From Argentina anserina (Eukaryota; Streptophyta; Magnoliopsida; Rosales; Rosaceae), in assembly GCF_933775445.1 (NCBI RefSeq), contig NC_065876.1, positions 18,972,001 through 19,036,000 of the forward strand: a stretch of DNA of 64,000 nt. Reading direction: 5' to 3'. How positions within the stretch are numbered: the first letter of the stretch is position 1; the number at the start of each line of letters is the position of its first letter. This document shows positions 35,043 through 48,005 of the stretch, piece by piece. The notes beneath the pieces were generated by a model. That model was not told where the DNA came from and did no database searches. It saw nothing but the letters and a program-made list of their open reading frames with translations. The translations under genes were made by a program, and so were the position numbers.

Positions 35043-36691
35043 TGAAAGACACACAGGCCCATACTGGAAACACTCTCAAATTCAAGAGAAACTCCATCAG
35101 AAAACCGTTCAGAAAGATACTCAAACGAGAATTGAAAAGATACTCAAAGTGCAATAGTAAACATACTCAAACGATAGAAAGATACTCAGTTTGAAAGAAA
35201 CACACGCCCACACTGGAAATACTCTCAAATTCAAGAGAAACTCGCATCAGAAAGCCGTTCAGAAAGATAGTCAAACGAGAATTGAAAAGATACTCAAATT
35301 GCAATAGTAAACATACTCAAACGATAGAAAGATACTCAGTTTGAAAGAAAAACAGGCCCACACTGGAAACACTCTCAAATTCAATAGAAACTCGCATCAG
35401 AAAGGCTTACAGAAAGATACTCAACCGAGAATTGAAAAGATACTCAAAGTGCAATAGTAAACATACTCAAACGATAGAAAGATACTCAGTTTGAAAGACA
35501 CACAGGCCCATACTGGAAACACTCTCAAATTCAAGAGAAACTCGCATCAGAAAACCGTTCAGAAAGATACTCAAACGAGAATTGAAAAGATACTCAAATT
35601 GCAATAGTAAACATACTCAAACCATAGAAAGATACTCAGTATGAAAGAAACACACGCCCACACTGGAAACACTCTCAAATTCAATAGAAACTCGCATCAG
35701 AAAGCCTTACAGAAAGATACTAAAACGAGAATTGAAAAGATACTCAAATTGGAATAGTAAACATACTCAAACGATAGAAAGATACTCAGTTTGAAAGAAA
35801 CACACGCCCACACTGGAAACACTCTCAAATTCAAGAGAAACTCGCATCAGAAAGCCGTTCAGAAAGATACTCAAACGGGGATTGAAAAGATACTCAAATT
35901 GCAATAGTAAACATACTCAAACGATAGAAAGATACTCAGTTTGAAAGAAACACACGCCCACACTGGAAATACTCTCAAATTCAAGAGAAACTCGCATCAG
36001 AAAGCCGTTCAGAAAGATAGTCAAACGAGAATTGAAAAGATACTCAAATTGCAATAGTAAACATACTCAAACGATAGAAAGATACTCAGTTTGAAAGAAA
36101 AACGGGCCCACACTGGAAACACTCTCAAATTCAAGAGAAACTCGCATCAGAAAGGCTTACAGAAAGATACTCAACCGAGAATTGAAAAGATACTCAAAGT
36201 GCAATAGTAAACATACTCAAACGATAGAAAGATACTCAGTTTGAAAGAAACACTGGCCCACACTGGAAACACTCTCAAATTCAAGAGAAACTCGCATCAG
36301 AAAGCCGTTCAGAAAGATACTCAAACGAGAATTGAAAAGATACTCAAATTGCAATAGTAAACATACTGAAACGATAGAAAGATACTCAGTTTGAAAGAAA
36401 CACACGCCCACACTGGAAACACTCTCAAATTCAAGAGAAACTCGCATTAGAAAAGCTTACAGAAAAATACTCAAACGAGAATTGAAAAGATACTCAAATT
36501 GCAATAGTAAACATACTCAAACGATAGAAAAATACTCAGTTTGAAAGAAACACACGCCCACACTGGAAACACTCTCAAATTCAATAGAAACTCGAATCAG
36601 AAAGACTTACAGAAAGATACTCAAACAAGAATTGAAATGATACTCAAAGTGCAATATTAAACATACTCAAACGATAGAAAGATACTCAGTT
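35043..36691 (+). repeat. Mixed zone, right part duplicated at 41856-42755
   Basis: Eleven monomers. The first is 149 bp because of a lost g ('gaaactccatcag', about 35090). From 35792 the order matches 41856-42755 at offset 6064: 'ggaaatactctc' with 'gatagtcaaac', then 'gaaaaac' before 'gggccc' or 'aggccc', then 'cactggc', 'cattagaaaagctt', and 'aaacaagaattgaaatg' with 'caatattaaac' (36621 and 42685). 6064 is 41 monomers minus 86 bp, the sum of the 65- and 21-bp deletions at 39242-39455. Confidence 0.83.
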
Positions 36692-38491
36692 TGAAAGAAA
36701 CACACGCCCACACTGGAAACACTGTCAAATTCAAGAGAAACTCGCATCAGAAAGCCGTTCAGAAAGTTACTCAAACGAGGATTGAAAAGTTACTCAAATT
36801 GCAATAGTAAACATACTCAAAGGATAAAAAGATACTCAGTTTGAAAGAAACACAGGCCCACACTGGAAACACTCTCAAATTCAATAGAAACTCGCATCAG
36901 AAAGCCTTACAGAAAGATACTCAAACGAGAATTGAAAAGATACTCAAAGTGTAATAGTAAACATACTCAAACGATAGAAAGATACTCAGTTTGAAAGAAA
37001 CACAGGCCCACACTAGAAACACTCTCAAATTCAATAGAAACTCGCATCGGAAAGCCTTACAGAAAGATACTCAAACGAGAATTGAAAAGATACTCAAATT
37101 GGAATAGTAAACATACTCAAACGATAGAAAGATACTCAGTTGGAAAGAAACACACGCCCACACTGGAAACACTCTCAAATTCAAGAGAAACTCGCATCAG
37201 AAAGCCGTTCAGAAAGATACTCAAACGAGGATTGAAAAGATATTCAAATTGCAATAGTAAACATACTCAAACGATAGAAAGATACTCAGTTTGAAAGAAA
37301 CACACGCCCACACTGGAAACACTCTCAAATTCAATAAAAACTCGAATCAGAAAGCCTTACAGAAAGATACTCAAACGAGGATTGAAAAGATACTCAAAGT
37401 GCAATAGTAAACATACTCAAACGATAGAAAGATACTCAGTTTGAAAGAAACACACGCCCACACTGGAAACACTCTCAAATTCAATAAAAACTCGAATCAG
37501 AAAGCCTTACAGAAAGATACTCAAACGAGGATTGAAAAGATATTCAAATTGCAATAGTAAACATACTCAAACGATAGAAAGATACTCAGTTTGAAAGAAA
37601 CACACGCCCACACTGGAAACACTCTCAAATTCAATAAAAACTCGAATCAGAAAGCCTTACAGAAAGATAGTCAAACGAGGATTGAAAAGATACTCAAAGT
37701 GCAATAGTAAACATACTCAAACGATAGAAAGATACTCAGTTTGAAAGAAACACACGCCCACACTGGAAACACTCTCAAATTCAAGAGAAACTCGCATCAG
37801 AAAGCCGTTCAGAAAGATACTCAAACGAGGATTGAAAAGTTACTCAAATTGCAATAGTAAACATACTCAAACGATAGAAAGATACTCAGTTTGAAAGAAA
37901 CACACGCCCACACTGGAAACACTCTCAAATTCAATAGAAACTCGCATCAGAAAGCCTTACAGAAAGATACTCAAACGAGAATTGAAAAGATACTCAAATT
38001 GCAAAAGTAAACATACTCAAACGATAGAAAGATACTCAGTTTGAAAGAAACACACGCCCACACTGGAAACACTCTCAAATTCAATAGAAACTCGCATCAG
38101 AAAGCCTTACAGAAAGATACTCAAACGAGAATTGAAAAGATACTCAAACTGCAATAGTAAACATACTCAAACGATAGAAAGATACTCAGTTTGAAAGAAA
38201 CACACGCCCACACTGGAAACACTCTCAAATTCAATAGAAACTCGCATCAGAAAGCCTTACAGAAAGATACTCAAACGAGAATTGAAAAGATACTCAAATT
38301 GCAATAGTAAACATACTCAAACGATAGAAAGATACTCAGTTTGAAAGAAACACACGCCCACACTGGAAACACTGTCAAATTCAAGAGAAACTCGCATCAG
38401 AAAGCCGTTCAGAAAGTTACTCAAACGAGGATTGAAAAGTTACTCAAATTGGAATAGTAAATATACTCAAACGATAGAAAGATACTCAGTT
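36692..38491 (+). repeat. 1.8-kb segment, copy 2 (offset 5251 bp)
   Basis: The paralogue of 31441-33240 as described there. Here the monomer near 37136 has 'cagttggaaag', which removes the usual tga and opens a 70-codon frame (37082-37294, +); the left copy keeps 'cagtttgaaag'. The segment ends near 38491, where the next monomers ('ggaaatactctc', 'gatagtcaaac') differ from those after copy 1. Confidence 0.88.
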
Positions 38492-38641
38492 TGAAAGAAA
38501 CACACGCCCACACTGGAAATACTCTCAAATTCAAGAGAAACTCGCATCAGAAAGCCGTTCAGAAAGATAGTCAAACGAGAATTGAAAAGATACTCAAATT
38601 GCAATAGTAAACATACTCAAACGATAGAAAGATACTCAGTT

Positions 38642-39241
38642 TGAAAGAAACACAGGCCCACACTGGAAACACTCTAAAATTCAATAGAAACTCTAATCGG
38701 AAAGCCTTACAGAAAGATACTCAAACGAGAATTGAAAAGATACTCAAATTGCAAAAGTAAACATACTCAAACGATAGAAAGATACTCAGTTTGAAAGAAA
38801 CACAGGCCCACACTGGAAACACTCTCAAATTCAATAGAAACTCGCATCAGAAAGCCTTATAGAAAGATACTCAAACGAGAATTGAAAAGATACTCAAAGT
38901 GTAATAGTAAACATACTCAAACGATAGAAAGATACTCAGTTTGAAAGAAACACACGCCCACACTGGAAATACTCTCAAATTCAAGAGAAACTCGCATCAG
39001 AAAGCCGTTCAGAAAGATAGTCAAACGAGAATTGAAAAGATACTCAAATTGCAATAGTAAACATACTCAAACGATAGAAAGATACTCAGTTTGAAAGAAA
39101 AACAGGCCCACACTGGAAACACTCTCAAATTCAAGAGAAACTCGCATCAGAAAGCCGTTCAGAAAGATACTCAAACGAGGATTGAAAAGATACTCAAATT
39201 GCAATAGTAAACATACTCAAACGATAGAAAGATACTCAGTT
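38642..39241 (+). repeat. 600-bp block repeated at 40356-40955
   Basis: Four monomers share the unusual pair 'ctctaaaattc' and 'ctctaatcgg' (38691 and 40405), followed by 'gccttatagaaag' and 'ggaaatactctc' copies. The offset is 1714 bp, which equals twelve monomers minus 65 minus 21 bp. Both blocks therefore flank the rearranged stretch at 39242-39455, and the unit was duplicated with that stretch inside it. Confidence 0.86.
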
Positions 39242-39455
39242 TGAAAGAAACACACGCCCACACTGGAAACACTCTCAAATTCAATAGAAACTCGCATCAG
39301 AAAACCTTACAGAAAGATACTCAGTTTGAAAGAAACAAACGCCCACACTGGAAACACGCATCAGAAAGCCGTTCAGAAAGATACTCAAACGAGAATTGAA
39401 AAGATACTCAAATTGCAATAGTAAATATACTCAAACGATAGAAAGATACTCAGTT
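39242..39455 (+). repeat. Two adjacent deletion monomers (85 bp and 129 bp)
   Basis: The first monomer (39242-39326) is 85 bp: after 'cagaaa' at 39314 it jumps from subunit d to g within the shared 'gatactca', losing d-e-f (65 bp). It is the reciprocal of the 65-bp gain at 520-649. The second (39327-39455) is 129 bp and shares its 21-bp deletion with 33691-33819. Confidence 0.93.
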
Positions 39456-40655
39456 TGAAAGAAACACACGCCCACACTGGAAACACTCTCAAATTCAATA
39501 GAAACTCGCATCAGAAAACCTTACAGAAAGATACTCAAACGAGAATTGAAAAGATACTCAAATTGCAATAGTAAACATACTCAAACGATAGAAAGATACT
39601 CAGTTGGAAAGAAACACACGCCCACACTGGAAACACTCTCAATTTCAAGAGAAACTCGCATCAGAAAGCCGTTCAGAAAGATACTCAAACGAGGATTGAA
39701 AAGATATTCAAATTGCAATAGTAAACATACTCAAACGATAGAAAGATACTCAGTTTGAAAGAAACACACGCCCACACTGGAAACACTCTCAAATTCAATA
39801 AAAACTCGAATCAGAAAGCCTTAGAGAAAGATACTCAAACGAGGATTGAAAAGATACTCAAAGTGCAATAGTAAACATACTCAAACGATAGAAAGATACT
39901 CAGTTTGAAAGAAACACACGCCCACACTGGAAACACTCTCAAATTCAATAGAAACTCGCATTAGAAAGGCTTACAAAAAGATACTCAACCGAGAATTGAA
40001 AAGATACTCAAAGTGCAATAGTAAACATACTCAAACGATAGAAAGATACTCAGTTTGAAAGAAACACAGCCCCACACTGGAAACACTCTCAAATTCAAGA
40101 TAAACTCGCATTAGAAAAGCTTACAGAAAAATACTCAAACGAGAATTGAAAAGATACTCAAAGTGCAATAGTAAACATACTCAAACGATAGAAAGATACT
40201 CAGTTTGAAAGACACACAGGCCCACACTGGAAACACTCTCAAATTCAATAGAAACTCGCATCAGAAAGCCTTACAGAAAGATACTCAAACGAGAATTGAA
40301 AAGATACTCAAATTGCAAAAGTAAACATACTCAAACGATAGAAAGATACTCAGTTTGAAAGAAACACAGGCCCACACTGGAAACACTCTAAAATTCAATA
40401 GAAACTCTAATCGGAAAGCCTTACAGAAAGATACTCAAACGAGAATTGAAAAGATACTCAAATTGCAAAAGTAAACATACTCAAACGATAGAAAGATACT
40501 CAGTTTGAAAGAAACACAGGCCCACACTGGAAACACTCTCAAATTCAATAGAAACTCGCATCAGAAAGCCTTATAGAAAGATACTCAAACGAGAATTGAA
40601 AAGATACTCAAAGTGTAATAGTAAACATACTCAAACGATAGAAAGATACTCAGTT
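39327..40655 (+). repeat. 1.33-kb segment, copy 2 (offset 5636/5613 bp)
   Basis: The paralogue of 33691-35042 without the 23-bp duplication. It contains 'cagttggaaag' near 39601, which again removes a stop and gives a 70-codon frame (39546-39758, +), as at 37082. Private changes include 'acagccccac' near 40066. Confidence 0.87.
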
Positions 40656-42755
40656 TGAAAGAAACACACGCCCACACTGGAAATACTCTCAAATTCAAGA
40701 GAAACTCGCATCAGAAAGCCGTTCAGAAAGATAGTCAAACGAGAATTGAAAAGATACTCAAATTGCAATAGTAAACATACTCAAACGATAGAAAGATACT
40801 CAGTTTGAAAGAAAAACAGGCCCACACTGGAAACACTCTCAAATTCAAGAGAAACTCGCATCAGAAAGCCGTTCAGAAAGATACTCAAACGAGGATTGAA
40901 AAGATACTCAAATTGCAATAGTAAACATACTCAAACGATAGAAAGATACTCAGTTTGAAAGAAACACACGCCCACACTGGAAATACTCTCAAATTCAAGA
41001 GAAACTCGCATCAGAAAGCCGTTCAGAAAGATAGTCAAACGAGAATTGAAAAGATACTCAAATTGCAATAGTAAACATACTCAAACGATAGAAAGATACT
41101 CAGTTTGAAAGAAAAACAGGCCCACACTGGAAACACTCTCAAATTCAAGAGAAACTCGCATCAGAAAGGCTTACAGAAAGATACTCAACCGAGAATTGAA
41201 AAGATACTCAAAGTGCAATAGTAAACATACTCAAACGATAGAAAGATACTCAGTTTGAAAGAAACACTGGCTCACACTGGAAACACTCTCAAATTCAAGA
41301 GAAACTCGCATCAGAAAGCCGTTCAGAAAGATACTCAAACGAGAATTGAAAAGATACTCAAATTGCAATAGTAAACATACTCAAACGATAGAAAGATACT
41401 CAGTTTGAAAGAAACACACGCCCACACTGGAAACACTCTCAAATTCAAGAGAAACTCGCATTAGAAAAGCTTACAGAAAAATACTCAAACGAGAATTGAA
41501 AAGATACTCAAAGTGCAATAGTAAACATACTCAAACGATAGAAAGATACTCAGTTTGAAAGAAACACACGCCCACACTGGAAACACTCTCAAATTCAATA
41601 GAAACTCGAATCAGAAAAGCTTACAGAAAGATACTCAAACGAGAATTGAAAAGATACTCAAAGTGTAATAGTAAACATACTCAAACGATAGAAAGATACT
41701 CAGTTTGAAAGAAACACACGCCCACACTGGAAATACTCTCAAATTCAAGAGAAACTCGCATCAGAAAGCCGTTCAGAAAGATAGTCAAACGAGAATTGAA
41801 AAGATACTCAAATTGCAATAGTAAACATACTCAAACGATAGAAAGATACTCAGTTTGAAAGAAAAACAGGCCCACACTGGAAACACTCTCAAATTCAAGA
41901 GAAACTCGCATCAGAAAGCCGTTCAGAAAGATACTCAAACGAGGATTGAAAAGATACTCAAATTGCAATAGTAAACATACTCAAACGATAGAAAGATACT
42001 CAGTTTGAAAGAAACACACGCCCACACTGGAAATACTCTCAAATTCAAGAGAAACTCGCATCAGAAAGCCGTTCAGAAAGATAGTCAAACGAGAATTGAA
42101 AAGATACTCAAATTGCAATAGTAAACATACTCAAACGATAGAAAGATACTCAGTTTGAAAGAAAAACAGGCCCACACTGGAAACACTCTCAAATTCAAGA
42201 GAAACTCGCATCAGAAAGGCTTACAGAAAGATACTCAACCGAGAATTGAAAAGATACTCAAAGTGCAATAGTAAACATACTCAAACGATAGAAAGATACT
42301 CAGTTTGAAAGAAACACTGGCTCACACTGGAAACACTCTCAAATTCAAGAGAAACTCGCATCAGAAAGCCGTTCAGAAAGATACTCAAACGAGAATTGAA
42401 AAGATACTCAAATTGCAATAGTAAACATACTCAAACGATAGAAAGATACTCAGTTTGAAAGAAACACACGCCCACACTGGAAACACTCTCAAATTCAAGA
42501 GAAACTCGCATTAGAAAAGCTTACAGAAAAATACTCAAACGAGAATTGAAAAGATACTCAAATTGCAATAGTAAACATACTCAAACGATAGAAAAATACT
42601 CAGTTTGAAAGAAACACACGCCCACACTGGAAACACTCTCAAATTCAATAGAAACTCGAATCAGAAAGACTTACAGAAAGATACTCAAACAAGAATTGAA
42701 ATGATACTCAAAGTGCAATATTAAACATACTCAAACGATAGAAAGATACTCAGTT
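40656..42755 (+). repeat. 1050-bp HOR (7 monomers), two copies
   Basis: 40656-41705 and 41706-42755 share 'ggaaatactctc' (40679 and 41729), 'gaaaaacaggccc', 'caaccgag' (41187 and 42237), the otherwise unseen 'cactggctcacac' (41265 and 42315) and 'cattagaaaagctt'. The last monomer differs: the first copy has a HindIII-site monomer with 'gtgtaatag', the second has 'aaacaagaattgaaatg' with 'caatattaaac'. Confidence 0.88.
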
Positions 42756-45700
42756 TGAAAGAAACACACGCCCACACTGGAAACACTCTCAAATTCAATA
42801 GAAACTCGAATCAGAAAAGCTTACAGAAAGATACTAAAACGAGAATTGAAAAGATACTCAAAGTGCAATAGTAAACATACTCAAACGATAGAAAGATTCT
42901 CAGTTTGAAAGAAACACAGGCCCACACTGGAAACACTCTCAAATTCAATAGAAACTCGCATCAGAAAGCCGTACAGAAAGATACTAAAACGAGAATTGAA
43001 AAGATACTCAAATTGCAATAGTAAACATACTCAAACGATAGAAAGATACTCAGTTTGAAAGAAACACACGCCCACACTGGAAACACTCTCAAATTCATTA
43101 GAAACTCGAATCAGAAAGACTTACAGAAAGATACTAAAACGAGAATTGAAAAGATACTCAAATTGGAATAGTAAACATACTCAAACGATAGAAAGATACT
43201 CAGTTTGAAAGAAACACACGCCCACACTGGAAACACTCTCAAATTCAAGAGAAACTCGCATCAGAAAGCCGTTCAGAAAGATACTCAAACGAGGATTGAA
43301 AAGATACTCAAATTGCAATAGTAAACATACTCAAACGATAGAAAGATACTCAGTTTGAAAGAAACACACGCCCACACTGGAAATACTCTCAAATTCAAGA
43401 GAAACTCGCATCAGAAAGCCGTTCAGAAAGATAGTCAAACGAGAATTGAAAAGATACTCAAATTGCAATAGTAAACATACTCAAACGATAGAAAGATACT
43501 CAGTTTGAAAGAAAAACAGGCCCACACTGGAAACACTCTCAAATTCAATAGAAACTCGCATCAGAAAGGCTTACAGAAAGATACTCAACCGAGAATTGAA
43601 AAGATACTCAAAGTGCAATAGTAAACATACTCAAATGATAGAAAGATACTCAGTTTGAAAGACACACAGGCCCATACTGGAAACACTCTCAAATTCAAGA
43701 GAAACTCGCATCAGGAAGCCGTTCAGAAAGATACTCAAACGAGAATTGAAAAGATACTCAAATTGCAATAGTAAACATACTCAAACGATAGAAAGATACT
43801 CAGTTTGAAAGAAACACAGGCCCACACTGGAAACACTCTCAAATTCAAGAGAAACTCGCATCAGAAAAGCTTACAGAAAAATACTCAAACGAGAATTGAA
43901 AAGATACTCAAATTGCAATAGTAAACATACTCAAACGATAGAAAGATACTCAGTTTGAAAGACACACAGGCCCACACTGGAAACACTCTCAAATTCAATA
44001 GAAACTCGCATCAGAAAGCCTTACAGAAAGATACTCAAACGAGAATTGAAAAGATACTCAAATTGCAAAAGTAAACATACTCAAACGATAGAAAGATACT
44101 CAGTTTGAAAGAAACACAGGCCCACACTGGAAACACTCTCAAATTCAATAGAAACTCGCATCGGAAAGCCTTACAGAAAGATACTCAAACGAGAATTGAA
44201 AAGATACTCAAATTGCAAAAGTAAACATACTCAAACGATAGAAAGATACTCAGTTTGAAAGAAACACAGGCCCACACTGGAAACACTCTCAAATTCAATA
44301 GAAACTCGCATCAGAAAGCCTTATAGAAAGATACTCAAACGAGAATTGAAAAGATACTCAAAGTGTAATAGTAAACATACTCAAACGATAGAAAGATACT
44401 CAGTTTGAAAGACACACAGGCCCATACTGGAAACACTCTCAAATTCAAGAGAAACTCGCATCAGAAAACCGTTCAGAAAGATACTCAAACGAGAATTGAA
44501 AAGATACTCAAAGTGCAATAGTAAACATACTCAAACGATAGAAAGATACTCAGTTTGAAAAAAACACACGCCCACACTGCAAACACTCTCAAATTCAAGA
44601 GAAACTCGCATCAGAAAGCCGTTCAGAAAGATACTCAAACGAGGATTGAAAAGTTACTCAAATTGCAATAGTAAACATACTCAAACGATAGAAAGATACT
44701 CAGTTTGAAAGAAACACACGCCCACACTGGAAACACTCTCAAATTAAAGAGAAACTCGCATCAGAAAAGCTTACAGAAAAATACTCAAATGAGAATTGAA
44801 AAGATACTCAAATTGCAATAGTAAACATACTCAAACGATAGAAAGATACTCAGTTTGAAAGAAACACACGCCCACAATGGAAACACTATCAAATTCAATA
44901 GAAACTCGCATCAGAAAGACTTACAGAAAGATACTCAAACGAGAATTGAAAAGATACTCAAAGTGCAATAGTAAACATACTCAAACGATAGAAAGATACT
45001 CAGTTTGAAAGACACACAGGCCCATACTGGAAACACTCTCAAATTCAAGAGAAACTCGCATCAGGAAGCCGTTCACAAAGATACTCAAACGAGAATTGAA
45101 AAGATACTCAAATTGCAATAGTAAACATACTCAAACGATAGAAAGATACTCAGTTTGAAAGAAACACACGCCCACACTGGAAACACTCTCAAATTCAATA
45201 GAAACTCGAATCAGAAAGACTTACAGAAAGATACTAAAACGAGAATTGAAAAGATACTCAAATTGGAATAGTAAACATACTCAAACGATAGAAAGATACT
45301 CAGTTTGAAAGAAACACACGCCCACACTGGAAACACTCTCAAATTCAAGAGAAACTCGCATCAGAAAGCCGTTCAGAAAGATACTCAAACGAGGATTGAA
45401 AAGATACTCAAATTGCAATAGTAAACATACTCAAACGATAGAAAGATACTCAGTTTGAAAGAAACACACGCCCACACTGGAAATACTCTCAAATTCAAGA
45501 GAAACTCGCATCAGAAAGCCGTTCAGAAAGATAGTCAAACGAGAATTGAAAAGATACTCAAATTTCAATAGTAAACATACTCAAACGATAGAAAGATACT
45601 CAGTTTGAAAGAAAAACAGGCCCACACTGGAAACACTCTCAAATTCAATAGAAACTCGCATCAGAAAGGCTTACAGAAAGATACTCAACCGAGAATTGAA

Positions 45701-48005
45701 AAGATACTCAAAGTGCAATAGTAAACATACTCAAATGATAGAAAGATACTCAGTTTGAAAGACACACAGGCCCATACTGGAAACACTCTCAAATTCAAGA
45801 GAAACTCGCATCAGGAAGCCGTTCAGAAAGATACTCAAACGAGAATTGAAAAGATACTCAAATTGCAATAGTAAACATACTCAAACGATAGAAAGATACT
45901 CAGTTTGAAAGAAACACAGGCCCACACTGGAAACACTCTCAAATTCAAGAGAAACTCGCATCAGAAAAGCTTACAGAAAAATACTCAAACGAGAATTGAA
46001 AAGATACTCAAATTGCAATAGTAAACATACTCAAACGATAGAAAGATACTCAGTTTGAAAGAAACACACGCCCACACTGGAAACACTCTCAAATTCAAGA
46101 GAAACTCGCATCAGAAAACCGTTCAGAAAGATACTCAAACGAGAATTGAAAAGATCCTCAAATTGCAATAGTAAACAAACTCAAACCATAGAAAGATACT
46201 CAGTTTGAAAGAAACACACGCCCACACTGGAAACACTCTCAAATTCAAGAGAAACTCGCATCAGAAAAGCTTACAGAAAAATACTCAAACGAGAATTGAA
46301 AAGATACTCAAATTGCAATAGTAAACATACTCAAACGATAGAAAAATACTCAGTTTGAAAGAAACACACGCCCACACTGGAAACACTCTCAAATTCAATA
46401 GAAACTCGAATCAGAAAGACTTACAGAAAAATACTCAAACAAGAATTGAAATGATACTCAAAGTGCGATATTAAACATACTCAAACGATAGAAAGATACT
46501 CAGTTTGAAAGAAACACACGCCCACACTGGAAACACTCTCAAATTCAATAGAAACTCGAATCAGAAAAGCTTACAGAAAGATACTCAAACGAGAATTGAA
46601 AAGATACTCAAAGTGCAATAGTAAACATACTCAAACGATAGAAAGATTCTCAGTTTGAAAGAAACACAGGCCCACACTGGAAACACTCTCAAATTCAATA
46701 GAAACTCGCATCAGAAAGCCGTACAGAAAGATACTCAAACGAGAATTGAAAAGATACTCAAATTGCAATAGTAAACATACTCAAACGATAGAAAGATACT
46801 CAGTTTGAAAGAAACACACGCCCACACTGGAAACACTCTCAAATTCAATAGAAACTCGAATCAGAAAAGCTTACAGAAAGATACTCAAACGAGAATTGAA
46901 AAGATACTCAAAGTGCAATAGTAAACATACTCAAACGATAGAAAGATTCTCAGTTTGAAAGAAACACACGCCCACACTGGAAACACTCTCAAATTCAAGA
47001 GAAACTCGCATCAGAAAGTCTTACAGAAAGATACTCAAACGAGAATTGAAAAGATACTCAAAGTGCAATAGTAAACATACTCAAACGATAGAAAGATACT
47101 CAGTTTGAAAGAAACACAGGCCCACACTGGAAACACTCTCAAATTCAATAGAAACTCGCATCAGAAAGCCTTACAGAAAGATACTCAAACGAGAATTGAA
47201 AAGATACTCAAATTGCAAAAGTAAACATACTCAAACGATAGAAAGATACTCAGTTTGAAAAAAACACACGCCCACACTGCAAACACTCTCAAATTCAAGA
47301 GAAACTCGCATCAGAAAGCCGTTCAGAAAGATACTCAAACGAGGATTGAAAAGTTACTCAAATTGCAATAGTAAACATACTCAAACGATAGAAAGATACT
47401 CAGTTTGAAAGAAACACACGCCCACACTGGAAACACTCTCAAATTAAAGAGAAACTCGCATCAGAAAAGCTTACAGAAAAATACTCAAACGAGAATTGAA
47501 AAGATACTCAAATTGCAATAGTAAACATACTCAAACGATAGAAAGATACTCAGTTTGAAAGAAACACACGCCCACAATGGAAACACTATCAAATTCAATA
47601 GAAACTCGCATCAGAAAGACTTACAGAAAGATACTCAAACGAGAATTGAAAAGATACTCAAAGTGCAATAGTAAACATACTCAAACGATAGAAAGATACT
47701 CAGTTTGAAAGACACACAGGCCCATACTGGAAACACTCTCAAATTCAAGAGAAACTCGCATCAGGAAGCCGTTCACAAAGATACTCAAACGAGAATTGAA
47801 AAGATACTCAAATTGCAATAGTAAACATACTCAAACGATAGAAAGATACTCAGTTTGAAAGAAACACAGGCCCACACTGGAAACACTCTCAAATTCAAGA
47901 GAAACTCGCATCAGAAAAGCTTACAGAAAAATACTCAAACGAGAATTGAAAAGATACTCAAATTGCAATACTAAACATACTCAAACGATAGAAAGATACT
48001 CAGTT
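42756..48005 (+). repeat. Interleaved 2100-bp and 2700-bp duplications
   Basis: Six monomers at 43056-43955 recur at 45156-46055 (offset 2100), with 'gatactaaaacg', 'ggaaatactctc', 'caaatgatag' and 'catcaggaagcc'. Four monomers at 44556-45155 recur at 47256-47855 (offset 2700), with 'gaaaaaaacacacg', 'cacactgcaaac', 'caaattaaagag', 'cccacaatgg' and 'gttcacaaag'. The two repeats abut at 45155/45156. The remaining monomers are mainly HindIII-site types. No gene is present. Confidence 0.84.

Noticed and set aside
36217..36447. 76-codon open frame on the minus strand
   Set aside because: It arises from single-base variants in two adjacent monomers that remove the usual stops (for example 'catactgaaacg' at 36361-36372). 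The translation repeats itself with the monomer period and is not shared by other copies.
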